From contig JBDTNL010000078.1 of the NCBI GenBank assembly GCA_039933785.1, positions 1 to 15,927 on the forward strand: 15,927 nucleotides of DNA, written 5' to 3'. A program made the translations under genes and the position numbers. Source of the DNA: JBDTNL01 sp039933785. Its GTDB lineage: Bacteria > Acidobacteriota > Thermoanaerobaculia > Multivoradales > JAGPDF01. Of the stretch, positions 1 to 6,552 are shown one piece after another. Within the stretch, counting starts at the first letter, position 1. Every line of letters begins with the position of its first letter. Below the pieces are notes generated by a model. The model ran no database searches. It was not told the origin of the DNA and saw only the letters and a program-made list of their open reading frames with translations.

Positions 1-549
1 GCGTTCCTGTCCTTGGACGGCGGCCGCACTTTCGCATTTCGCATCACCCCGCATCTCGAGGTTGGCCGACGGCGCATCACGTTCGTGGTACCCAATTTCG
101 CCAGCGACGACGCCCGCCTGCTCCTGCGCTTCGGCGACGAGCGCCACGAGACGGAAGTCGAGATTCCGCAACGGCTGCGCATTCGTCGGGCCGCCAATTC
201 AGCGAGTTGGGTGCCTCGCGATCCAACCCCGCGCGCGGCGGGCGAGTCGGCACGCGCCGGCGACCCGGGCGTGGTCGAATGGATCGAAGGCGACCGCAGC
301 GGCCGAGGTTGGCAAGTCCGCGAAGCTTCCGCGGAGCCCTCAAACATCAGCTGGCCCAACCATCCGAGGTTTCGCGCCGGGGGACACGCCGAAGCTTGCG
401 ACCGTTCCTCCGTCCGCTGCCCCGGCGAGCCCACCGCCTCGCGCCTGAGTCTTCGGCCCGAACGTAATCTTCAAGCCCGATCGGCAACGATCGGCGACCC
501 CAACCCTCCCCGAGACATCCTCCGTCTCAGCCAGCGTCAGAACGAATGA
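1..549 (+). CDS. C-terminal part of an unrecognised protein (5' end outside window)
   Basis: Frame 1 is open from the first base to a TGA at 547-549, giving about 182 residues with no upstream start in view, so the gene is cut by the window edge. The first 60 or so residues look like a beta-rich domain: a 'SLDGGRTF' stretch, then alternating hydrophobic strands with 'ITFVVPNF' and 'ARLLLRFGDE', as seen in Ig-like or sialidase-like extracellular folds. I cannot name the family. A 'VVEWIEG' segment near residue 92 still looks coding. After about residue 100 the sequence is rich in Arg, Pro and Ser, and the third codon positions lose their G/C preference, so this tail may be a disordered C-terminus or follow a frameshift. 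The TonB receptor lies downstream on the same strand after 122 bases, with no evidence of a functional link. Confidence 0.5.
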   Translation, partial: AFLSLDGGRTFAFRITPHLEVGRRRITFVVPNFASDDARLLLRFGDERHETEVEIPQRLRIRRAANSASWVPRDPTPRAAGESARAGDPGVVEWIEGDRSGRGWQVREASAEPSNISWPNHPRFRAGGHAEACDRSSVRCPGEPTASRLSLRPERNLQARSATIGDPNPPRDILRLSQRQNE

Positions 550-566
550 TCCGGGCGCGCTAGCCG

Positions 567-602
567 CGTTCGTCCCGTTCATCGCGTTCATCGTCTTCAT
601 CC
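567..602. repeat. Four tandem 9-base units
   Basis: Four consecutive 9-mers are seen: CGTTCGTCC, CGTTCATCG, CGTTCATCG and TCTTCATCC. The two middle copies are identical and the outer ones differ by two or three bases. The array sits in the 122-base spacer between the partial gene and the TonB receptor, about 70 bases upstream of the receptor start. It could be a small satellite or a tandem protein-binding site. Confidence 0.6.
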
Positions 603-659
603 AGGCGACGCCCTGCCGATCTACTGGCAGAGGCTCGTCATGTATTCATTCCTGGTCAC

Positions 660-665
660 GGAGGA
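660..665 (+). promoter_or_regulatory. Shine-Dalgarno site of the TonB receptor
   Basis: GGAGGA lies 6 bases upstream of the ATG at 672. It is the strongest ribosome binding site in the window and fixes the receptor start immediately before a good signal peptide. Confidence 0.8.
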
Positions 666-671
666 CCGCTC

Positions 672-2780
672 ATGCGCAGCCGCGCACTCAACTCATTTCG
701 CGTCACCACCTGCATTCTTGCCTGCTTGTCGACACCCGCCCTGCGCGCCGAAACCACGGCGGCAGGCGTTCCTCCTGAAACCGCCACGATCGAGGTCACC
801 GCGACTCGCGTACCGGAAGCGGTCGACAGCGTTCCGGCTTCGATCACCATCGTCACCGGCGAGGAGCTGCGCGCGCGCAGCGTGCACGACCTCGCCGGCG
901 CTCTCGCGCTGGTCGGGGGAGTGTTCGTGGCGCCGGGCGGCGACAACGGCCCCGCCGCTTCGACCCCCGAGATCTGGGGCCTGAAGGAATTCGACGCCTT
1001 CCTGCTGGTCGTCGATGGTGTTCCGTGGGGTGGCGCCTTCAACCCGGCGCTCGCCAGTGTCGACCTGACCAACGTCGAGCGCATCGAAGTGCTGCGCGGA
1101 GCTGCACCGGTGATGTACGGGGCGACCTCCTTCGTGGGCGTCATCCAGATCATCCACCGCGCCGCTGGAGCGCCGGGCGGCGAGGCGAGTCTCTGGGGAG
1201 GCAACTACTCGAGCGGCGGCGCCGCCGTCTCCCTCGCCCTGCCTCAGGCCGGAGCCTGGCGACAGTCGCTCAACGTCAATCTCGATCAGCAGGGCTACCG
1301 CGACGATCGCACGCAATGGAAGCGCGGACACGTCCTTTATCGCGGCGCCGGCGACATTCTCGGCGGCAACCTGCATTTCGACTTCGACATGAGCCTGCTC
1401 GATCAGAAGCCTGGGAGCCCGGCTCCGCGCGAGGGCGCAGCGCTCTCGGATCGGGTACCACTCGATGCCAACCACCAGCCGAGCGATGCGAAGTTCGATC
1501 AGGACCGCTTCCATCTCGTCGGCGGCTACGACCGCCAGCTGGGCAATGCCGACTGGAGCACGACCCTGGCGATTTCGCGGACCAACGCCAGCATCGTGCG
1601 CGGCTTCCTCGCCGATCTGGATGGCACCGACGTCAACACGGCGGGGTTCCGCCAGGAGCTTCACATCACCGATGTCTACTTCGATACCCATTGGGCGCTT
1701 CATCCCGCCACCGAGCTGCAGGTGGTGACCGGGGCGGACTATCTCTTCGGCGACGGCGACGTCTCAGGCGAGAACTTCGACTACTTCGTGAACCTCGACG
1801 GCTCGGATGCGCCGAAGAGCACCAGCGTGCCGGTGCAGGAATTCCCTTCGACCAAGGACCGGCGCAACTTCGCCGGTGTGTATGGGCAGGCGGAATGGAA
1901 GCCGGCGCCGCGCTGGGCGATTTCCGCCGGCGCCCGCATCAATAGCACCCGCGAGACACTGGCGGGCAAGGTCATTCCCGGAGAGTCCGGTGACGAGCCG
2001 TTCTCCGGTCACGATTCCCGCAACGTCACCCGCGGCAGCGGCGTGATCGGTGCGAGCTACCTCGCCTGGGACCAGCGCGGCGACGCTCTGTGGATCTACG
2101 CCGACGCGCGCAACACCTTCAAACCGGCGGCGATCGACTTCGGACCCGAAGGCGAGGGCGACATCCTAAAGCCCGAGAACGCCACCAGCTACGAGGCCGG
2201 CCTCAAGGGCCACAACGCCGGCGGCCGCTTGAACTGGGACGTGAGCGTCTTCTCGATGGACTTCACCAACGTGGTGACTTCCAATCTAGTCGACGGCCTG
2301 CCGACACTGGTCAACACCGGCAAGCAGCGCTTCCAGGGGATCGAGCTCGAGGCCAACTATCGCCTGCCCGAGGACCTCTTCCTCCAGGCGGCGTACAGTC
2401 ATCATCGGTCGGAGTTCCGCGACTTCGTGGCCGTCTTCGACGACGTCGAAACGCAGCTGCGTGGCAAGCGTCTCGAGACCGTGCCCGAGGACATGGGTGC
2501 CCTCGGGCTGCTGTACGCGCCGGCCCGCGGAGTCACCGCCAACGTGACGTGGAACTACATCGGCGACCGCTTCCTCAACAAACGCAACACCGCGCTCGCC
2601 AAGGCGTTCGACACTTGGGCCGCGGGCGTGGGCTACCGGTTTTCGAAGTACGAGGTGCGGCTGGACGGGACCAACCTAAGCGATGCCAGGGACCCGATTT
2701 CAGAGAGCGAGCTCGGTGATGCTCAGTACTACCGAGTTCCGGCTCGGACGGTGCGCTTCACCGTACGCGCTACCTTCTGA
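672..2780 (+). CDS. TonB-dependent outer-membrane receptor
   Basis: A 702-residue outer-membrane transporter of the TonB-dependent family, which takes up siderophores, cobalamin or other scarce ligands using energy from TonB-ExbBD. Residues 1-26 form a signal peptide ending in 'PALRA'. A TonB-box-like stretch 'IEVTATR' lies near residues 40-46. The plug domain (about 50-165) follows, with the typical 'VERIEVLRGAAPVMYG' motif and a 'VIQIIHR' end. The rest is a beta-barrel with alternating aromatic strands, ending in the C-terminal Phe (FTVRATF) expected for recognition by the Bam complex. The length is normal for the family. The start is fixed by a GGAGGA site. The ligand cannot be told: no cobalamin riboswitch or Fur-like box is obvious upstream, and no ABC transporter or synthesis gene is adjacent. 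The family call is firm and the substrate is open. Confidence 0.95.
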   Translation: MRSRALNSFRVTTCILACLSTPALRAETTAAGVPPETATIEVTATRVPEAVDSVPASITIVTGEELRARSVHDLAGALALVGGVFVAPGGDNGPAASTPEIWGLKEFDAFLLVVDGVPWGGAFNPALASVDLTNVERIEVLRGAAPVMYGATSFVGVIQIIHRAAGAPGGEASLWGGNYSSGGAAVSLALPQAGAWRQSLNVNLDQQGYRDDRTQWKRGHVLYRGAGDILGGNLHFDFDMSLLDQKPGSPAPREGAALSDRVPLDANHQPSDAKFDQDRFHLVGGYDRQLGNADWSTTLAISRTNASIVRGFLADLDGTDVNTAGFRQELHITDVYFDTHWALHPATELQVVTGADYLFGDGDVSGENFDYFVNLDGSDAPKSTSVPVQEFPSTKDRRNFAGVYGQAEWKPAPRWAISAGARINSTRETLAGKVIPGESGDEPFSGHDSRNVTRGSGVIGASYLAWDQRGDALWIYADARNTFKPAAIDFGPEGEGDILKPENATSYEAGLKGHNAGGRLNWDVSVFSMDFTNVVTSNLVDGLPTLVNTGKQRFQGIELEANYRLPEDLFLQAAYSHHRSEFRDFVAVFDDVETQLRGKRLETVPEDMGALGLLYAPARGVTANVTWNYIGDRFLNKRNTALAKAFDTWAAGVGYRFSKYEVRLDGTNLSDARDPISESELGDAQYYRVPARTVRFTVRATF

Positions 2781-2797
2781 TCGTGAATAGATTCGAA

Positions 2798-2828
2798 CGC
2801 GGCCGGCATGCATCCAGGGCCGGCCGCG
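2798..2828. terminator. Inverted repeat between convergent genes, likely bidirectional terminator
   Basis: The arms CGCGGCCGGC (2798-2807) and GCCGGCCGCG (2819-2828) are perfectly complementary over 10 bases with an 11-base loop. The repeat sits between the receptor stop (2780) and the stop of the convergent propeller gene (2833). There is no clear U-tract on either side, so it may act as an mRNA 3'-stabilising stem or need Rho. Confidence 0.6.
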
Positions 2829-2832
2829 AGGC

Positions 2833-4122
2833 TCAGGGTACCGACGCCAGCCAGCGGCCCAGCACCGCCTGAGACGAGCCCAAGCCGTAGCCCTCCCAGA
2901 CCGCCAGTAACTTTCCATCCGGACGAGCCCCGACACCCATCGAAAAGCGCGACCAGACTGTCAGTGTGAAGGGATCGCCCGGCGATTGGCTGCCCTCTTC
3001 CACCCCGGCTCCCTGGATCGCCGGGGAGGGGCTCCAGCGCAGCCACAGCACGACCGCCGCCGTCCGGGTCGCGGCTGCGATGGGTAGGAAGTCGCGCGCG
3101 CCGCGACTCACCGAAAAGGGCTCGCCGGCGGGCTTGCCGGGGCTCGTGAAGCGCCGGCCGATGATTCGCGAACGCCCGAGTTGCGGCATGGTGCGATCGA
3201 ACAGCACGAGCACTCGATTGGAGTCTCCGTCACGCGCCACGGCAGGGTGAAGCTGTACGCCCCCCGTCCCATCGCTGACCGCGAACTGAGGACCCAACGC
3301 CTTGCCGCCCGCGTTGAAGAAGCGCGCCCGCACCAGCGGGCGACCGGTAGGGTCGGGCGCTACCCAGCTCGCGATGACGTTGCCTCGGCCGTCCGTGGCG
3401 AGCGCCACACCGTTCGCCGGAGAGGCCGGTGCGAGGCGCAGCTGAGCGCTGCGCATCTGGCCGGAGGCGCTCAGCAGCCGGCCGAAAATGCCGTCGTCCG
3501 GTCCCACGGCGGGCATCCGGTCGTCGCTCTCCCAGGCGACCAATAGGTTCCCCTCGCCGCAGTCCGGATCAGGAACGGCGCAAGGCACGCGCACGGCGCG
3601 CGGCCGCCGTTGAAACCCATCCTTCGTCGCGTTGAGCCGAAATCCCGCGCCGGTGGGCTCGCCGCTGGCGTCGAAATGCCGGCCCCAGATGTCGCGGTCG
3701 AGGATGGTACGCGTCTCGTCGAAGAAGTCGATCTTGAGCTCGTCGACTTCCTCGGTCCAGAACAACCAGAAGCCGCCGTCAGCGTCTACTAGGATCGCCG
3801 GATCCTTGCGTTCGGTGACGATCCCCCGCCCGGGAATCTCCGGCAGCTCGCTGTTTTGTACGACCACTCGATCCTCGACCGCGAATGCACCGGAGGGGTA
3901 GATCGCTCGCACCCGCAAGCCGTCGTGCGAGTCGGTCCACACGACGACACCCCGGCCGGACGAGCCGAAGGCCACCGTCGGGTTGTGCTCGTTGTTGACC
4001 TGCCCGGACTTGACGGTGAATTCCTCACCGATCGGTCGCACCGCCGCCCGCGAGGATCCGGCGCCGATTGCCAAGAGGAGCAGCGCGAGAGCGATTCTGG
4101 GGAGTGCGATGGCGGAAGGCAT
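2833..4122 (-). CDS. Secreted beta-propeller-like protein of unknown function
   Basis: A predicted exported protein of 429 residues. The frame is open further upstream, but the ATG at 4122 was chosen because it begins a clear signal peptide: a short N-terminus, then 'ALALLLLAIGAGSSRA', with cleavage near residue 27. The mature part is built of about seven repeats of a strand pattern. In each, a 'PAV..DG.G..VVVW' type hairpin is followed by 'I.GR.F...G.P.G..F.V', for example 'GRGVVVWTD', 'DIWGRHFDASGEPTGAGF', 'GNLLVAWESD' and 'RIIGRRFTSPGKPAGEPF'. This fits a seven-bladed propeller exported to the periplasm or outside. There are no catalytic motifs. It lies 73 bases downstream of the esterase on the same strand and has its own promoter-like sequence, so co-transcription is possible but not required. 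The specific role is unknown. Confidence 0.8.
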   Translation of the reverse strand: MPSAIALPRIALALLLLAIGAGSSRAAVRPIGEEFTVKSGQVNNEHNPTVAFGSSGRGVVVWTDSHDGLRVRAIYPSGAFAVEDRVVVQNSELPEIPGRGIVTERKDPAILVDADGGFWLFWTEEVDELKIDFFDETRTILDRDIWGRHFDASGEPTGAGFRLNATKDGFQRRPRAVRVPCAVPDPDCGEGNLLVAWESDDRMPAVGPDDGIFGRLLSASGQMRSAQLRLAPASPANGVALATDGRGNVIASWVAPDPTGRPLVRARFFNAGGKALGPQFAVSDGTGGVQLHPAVARDGDSNRVLVLFDRTMPQLGRSRIIGRRFTSPGKPAGEPFSVSRGARDFLPIAAATRTAAVVLWLRWSPSPAIQGAGVEEGSQSPGDPFTLTVWSRFSMGVGARPDGKLLAVWEGYGLGSSQAVLGRWLASVP

Positions 4123-4131
4123 GGCGCGGTC

Positions 4132-4149
4132 TGTCGGGCAGTCCCGACA
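4132..4149. promoter_or_regulatory. Inverted repeat, candidate operator of the propeller gene
   Basis: The arms TGTCGGG (4132-4138) and CCCGACA (4143-4149) are perfectly complementary around CAGT. The repeat would overlap the transcription start predicted from the adjacent -10 hexamer, which is where a repressor site would be placed. It could instead be a small hairpin in the 5' leader. Confidence 0.35.
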
Positions 4150-4153
4150 TGCG

Positions 4154-4162
4154 ATTATGCCA
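4154..4162 (-). promoter_or_regulatory. Extended -10 promoter candidate for the propeller gene
   Basis: On the minus strand the sequence reads TGGCATAAT, a TGn extended -10 followed by a hexamer matching TATAAT at five of six positions. It ends 31 bases before the ATG at 4122. No good -35 is seen, which extended -10 promoters can do without. Confidence 0.4.
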
Positions 4163-4189
4163 TGATAGCACTGCTTGCCGGAGGCGGCC

Positions 4190-4204
4190 CTCCGCTCAGC
4201 GGAG
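4190..4204. terminator. Small hairpin at the esterase stop codon
   Basis: The arms CTCCGCT (4190-4196) and AGCGGAG (4198-4204) pair perfectly around a single base and include the esterase TGA. A one-base centre cannot form a loop as such, so two or more inner pairs would open. A second, overlapping stem GGAGG/CCTCC lies at 4180-4193. There is no U-tract, so this is weak evidence for termination. Confidence 0.25.
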
Positions 4205-5041
4205 CAGGAACCGCAGAGCTCCCGGCAGCCTGCGCGACCACGCCTGCTCGTTGTGGCTCCCGCCCGGCTCCTCCACGTACTCGAGATCGTGGCCCGACCG
4301 GTACCCGAGATCGAAGAGCGCGTTGCGGGTCTCCCGCACGGTGCGCAAATAGGGCCGCGGCTGCAGTCCGAGGAGCAAGCGATTCCAACGCGGCGCCGGC
4401 CCCTCGACCGTGCCCACATCGAGGTAGATGCGCCCGCCGCGAAAGCGACGATGTCGCAAGTCGCGCAGCAACGCGCTACCCGCGAATTGCGCCGAGGGAC
4501 TGAGCGCCGCGGCCCCGGCGAATACTTGCGGGCATTCGAAAAAGCTCCACAGGCTGAACAGACCGCCCATCGAAGACCCCAGCACCATCGTGCCCTGGGG
4601 GGAGCCCAGGGTGCGAAAGCTGCTGTCGATCAGCGGGCGGAGCACCTCGACCAGGAAATGAAGATAGTCCTTCGCCCGGCCGCCCCCGTGTACGCCGTCG
4701 GGCCAAGGGCTGTACTCGTCGAGCCGCGCGACTCCGCCGTTCGGGACGCCCACCACGATGGCCTCGAGGCCCTCCTCCGAGGCGAGAGATTCGAGGATCT
4801 CGTCGACCTGCCACTCCCCGGCGTAGCTGGTGAACCGGTCGAACAGGTTCTGCCCGTCCTGCATGTAGAGCACAGGATAGCGGCGCTGATCGGCGTGGTA
4901 CGACGGCGGCAGGTACACGAGCAGGTCGAGACGACGCCCGAGCTGCGGGCTGTCGACCGCCGGCAACACCAGCACCTCGCCCACCACGCTATTGGGCCGG
5001 CCATCGTACGCGGCCGTGTAGTCGAGCCATCCGGTTGCCAT
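4196..5041 (-). CDS. Alpha/beta-hydrolase esterase of the enterochelin esterase/esterase D-like family
   Basis: A 281-residue serine hydrolase of the putative esterase family (the Pfam Esterase type, which includes Fes, esterase D and antigen 85). The opening 'LDLLVYLPPSY' and 'YPVLYMQDGQNLFD' are typical of the family. The nucleophile elbow is GSSMGG with Ser157. The general base is probably His263 in 'GGSHNEQAW', and an acid may be supplied near Asp208 ('IYLDVG'). No signal peptide is visible, so it is probably cytoplasmic. The frame continues upstream, but that part is low-complexity Arg-rich sequence, and the ATG at 5041 gives the usual family length. No Shine-Dalgarno is apparent. It diverges from mobA across 80 bases and lies upstream of the propeller gene. 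The substrate is unknown. A siderophore-ester role is conceivable given the nearby TonB receptor, but that receptor is not in the same transcript. Confidence 0.88.
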   Translation of the reverse strand: MATGWLDYTAAYDGRPNSVVGEVLVLPAVDSPQLGRRLDLLVYLPPSYHADQRRYPVLYMQDGQNLFDRFTSYAGEWQVDEILESLASEEGLEAIVVGVPNGGVARLDEYSPWPDGVHGGGRAKDYLHFLVEVLRPLIDSSFRTLGSPQGTMVLGSSMGGLFSLWSFFECPQVFAGAAALSPSAQFAGSALLRDLRHRRFRGGRIYLDVGTVEGPAPRWNRLLLGLQPRPYLRTVRETRNALFDLGYRSGHDLEYVEEPGGSHNEQAWSRRLPGALRFLLR

Positions 5042-5081
5042 GGGGTCTGTTTTCTTGCCGCCGCTGCTGCGTGGGACGCGG

Positions 5082-5087
5082 AGTGTA
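5082..5087 (-). promoter_or_regulatory. -10 candidate for the esterase
   Basis: TACACT on the minus strand, 40 bases before the ATG at 5041, in the esterase/mobA divergent spacer. No convincing -35 is present. Confidence 0.25.
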
Positions 5088-5108
5088 TCAACCGGACCGC
5101 AATCACAG

Positions 5109-5114
5109 TACCCT
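5109..5114 (+). promoter_or_regulatory. TANNNT -10 candidate just upstream of mobA
   Basis: TACCCT ends 7 bases before the GTG at 5122, a position that would start transcription at or next to the start codon. There is no Shine-Dalgarno upstream of that GTG, in keeping with a leaderless message. Confidence 0.4.
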
Positions 5115-5121
5115 TTGATGT

Positions 5122-5718
5122 GTGAACTCGGTGAACACCGAAACGCTCTGCGGCGGCGTGCTCGCCGGCGGCGCGAGCCGGCGAATGGGCTCGGCGAAGG
5201 CATTCCTTCAACTCGAGGAGCGAAGCTTTCTCGCGCGCACGGCGGCGGCGCTCGCGCCCGTCGTCGACCGGGTATTCATCCTCGGAACAGGAGACTCGCC
5301 ACCTGACGCCAAGGGCTGGCCGAGGCTCGCCGACGCGCCCGGTGTTCAAGGACCGTTGGCCGGCATGTTGGCGGCTTTCGCGGAAGCGCCGCACGCGGTC
5401 TGGATCTTCGCTGCTTGCGATTTGCCGCTGGTTTCTCCGCCGGCCGTGCGCTGGCTCCTAGCTCAACGTTGGCCGGGCTGTTGGGCGGTACTGCCGCGCC
5501 TGGGGGAAGATCGCGTCGAACCGCTGCTGGCGCTCTACGAGCCCGAAGCTCGCCCCCGACTGGAAGAGTTGGCGCGAGGTCCGAGCTTTTCGCTCCAACC
5601 CCTCGCCGCACTCCCCGGCATCGTCACTCCGACGCCACCGGCGGCCCTGCGAAGCGCGTGGCGAAACGTCAACACGCCCGGAGAGCTAAGCGTCTTGATG
5701 GCCGAGCTCGATCGGTGA
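5122..5718 (+). CDS. mobA: Molybdenum cofactor guanylyltransferase
   Basis: A 198-residue cytoplasmic nucleotidyltransferase that joins GMP from GTP to molybdopterin-Mo to give the guanine dinucleotide form of the cofactor used by DMSO-reductase-family enzymes. The N-terminus carries the GTP-binding signature 'LAGGASRRMGSAKAFL' with Lys26. 'DAPGVQGPLAGM' lies near residues 71-82, the Mg-binding 'ACDLPLV' has Asp100, and 'NVNTPGEL' is at 182-189, all as in MobA. The start is GTG at 5122, just after an in-frame stop; a second GTG at 5131 is equally possible and would lose only three residues. Neither has a Shine-Dalgarno. The length matches the family. No other molybdenum cofactor gene or molybdoenzyme lies in the window. 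Its last 33 bases overlap plsC on the other strand. A related CTP-using cytidylyltransferase (MocA type) is the main alternative. Confidence 0.9.
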   Translation: MNSVNTETLCGGVLAGGASRRMGSAKAFLQLEERSFLARTAAALAPVVDRVFILGTGDSPPDAKGWPRLADAPGVQGPLAGMLAAFAEAPHAVWIFAACDLPLVSPPAVRWLLAQRWPGCWAVLPRLGEDRVEPLLALYEPEARPRLEELARGPSFSLQPLAALPGIVTPTPPAALRSAWRNVNTPGELSVLMAELDR

Positions 5719-6516
5719 TTCGTGCCGGCTCGGCGCCGGCTCGCCGCTCAGCTCGATCACCGCGGCTCGTGCATCGTGGGCGAGGCGACCCCGGTCTTTC
5801 TTGGTCAAACCCACGGTTGCAATGGGCGTTCCCACCGCCACCCGGATGGTCCCCGGACGGACGCGAAAACCACCCGGCGGGATCACCGATCCAGCACCCG
5901 TGATCGCCACCGGCACGATCGACGCGCCGGATTCGATGGCGGCGATGAAGACGCCGCTCTTGAAGGAGCCCACCCGACCATCCCGGCTGCGCGTGCCCTC
6001 CGGGAACGACATCACGTTCTGCCCGGCCATGAGTAGCGTCGCGGCCTCTCCGACGCTCGCCAACGCTTCGTTTCGGGCTCCGCGATCGACGAACACCATG
6101 CCCATCGCCGAGACGTACCAACCCAGGAACGGCATGCGGCCAAGCTCGCGCTTGACGACGAAATGGAGGTTGCGCGGCAAGGCGCGAAAGAGCGCCGGGA
6201 CGTCCATGATCGAACCATGATTGGCGACGAACAGGTACGTGCTCTCGCTCGACAGGCGTTCCAACCCCTCGACGCGCAGGGGCGCGCCGGCGAGCGCCAG
6301 GAGGCCGGGCGCCCAGAGACCGCGGGCCATGGCGAGCGAGGCCTTGGAGGATCGGGTCAACACCCGCACCAGCAGGGCGAGCGAAATGCAGGCCGCGCTA
6401 AACGACAGCGTGACGATGAACTGCACCACGTTGATGAGACTCCAGGCCCAGCGGGCGAGCAGGCCCGGGCTGCTCTGCGACGACTCCGCACGGAGCGCAT
6501 CGATCGGCGACTGCAT
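5686..6516 (-). CDS. plsC: 1-acyl-sn-glycerol-3-phosphate acyltransferase
   Basis: A 276-residue membrane-associated acyltransferase that adds the second acyl chain to lysophosphatidic acid, giving phosphatidic acid for phospholipid synthesis. The hydrophobic segment at about residues 24-52 anchors it. The PlsC motifs appear in order: 'NHGSIMD' (catalytic His100 and Asp105), 'VDRG' at 143-146, 'FPEGTRSRDG' at 171-180, and 'VPVAITG' at 201-207. The length is normal with a slightly long polar C-terminus. That C-terminus is encoded opposite the end of mobA, since the two genes overlap by 33 bases tail to tail. The ATG at 6516 has no Shine-Dalgarno but has TAGAGT 8 bases upstream. It diverges from the aminotransferase with only 36 bases between start codons. 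An acyltransferase for another lyso-lipid is possible. Confidence 0.92.
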   Translation of the reverse strand: MQSPIDALRAESSQSSPGLLARWAWSLINVVQFIVTLSFSAACISLALLVRVLTRSSKASLAMARGLWAPGLLALAGAPLRVEGLERLSSESTYLFVANHGSIMDVPALFRALPRNLHFVVKRELGRMPFLGWYVSAMGMVFVDRGARNEALASVGEAATLLMAGQNVMSFPEGTRSRDGRVGSFKSGVFIAAIESGASIVPVAITGAGSVIPPGGFRVRPGTIRVAVGTPIATVGLTKKDRGRLAHDARAAVIELSGEPAPSRHESPIELGHQDA

Positions 6517-6524
6517 CGCGCCAG

Positions 6525-6530
6525 ACTCTA
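6525..6530 (-). promoter_or_regulatory. TANNNT -10 candidate of plsC
   Basis: TAGAGT on the minus strand, with exactly 8 bases between it and the ATG at 6516. This would give a leaderless or near-leaderless transcript. It lies back to back with the -10 candidate of the aminotransferase. Confidence 0.45.
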
Positions 6531-6538
6531 CCCGCTGC

Positions 6539-6544
6539 TAGCAT
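6539..6544 (+). promoter_or_regulatory. TANNNT -10 candidate of the aminotransferase
   Basis: TAGCAT, with exactly 8 bases between it and the ATG at 6553, separated from the plsC -10 by 8 bases (6531-6538). The spacer is too short for two conventional promoters with leaders, because any -35 would fall in or at the start of the opposite gene. Confidence 0.45.
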
Positions 6545-6552
6545 CCGGCGCC

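Noticed and set aside
340..600. An open minus-strand frame of 86 codons starting in the tandem repeat
   Set aside because: Its N-terminus is just the 9-base repeat read as codons, it has no ribosome site or recognisable domain, and it lies antisense to the better supported frame 1.
693..1703. Long open frame antisense to the TonB receptor
   Set aside because: It is Arg/Ala/Gly-rich without domain character. Antisense open frames are expected opposite GC-rich genes, and the receptor on the other strand is certain.
4123..4419. N-terminal extension of the propeller protein
   Set aside because: It overlaps the 3' part of the esterase, is Arg/Ser/Cys-rich, and would bury the signal peptide that begins at 4122.
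5118..5120. ATG just before mobA as its start
   Set aside because: It is in a different frame from the mobA motifs. The in-frame codon before the GTG at 5122 region is a stop at 5116-5118.
6163..6552. 130-codon N-terminal extension of the aminotransferase
   Set aside because: It is antisense to the plsC N-terminal half, has no domain, and the ATG at 6553 gives the normal family length.
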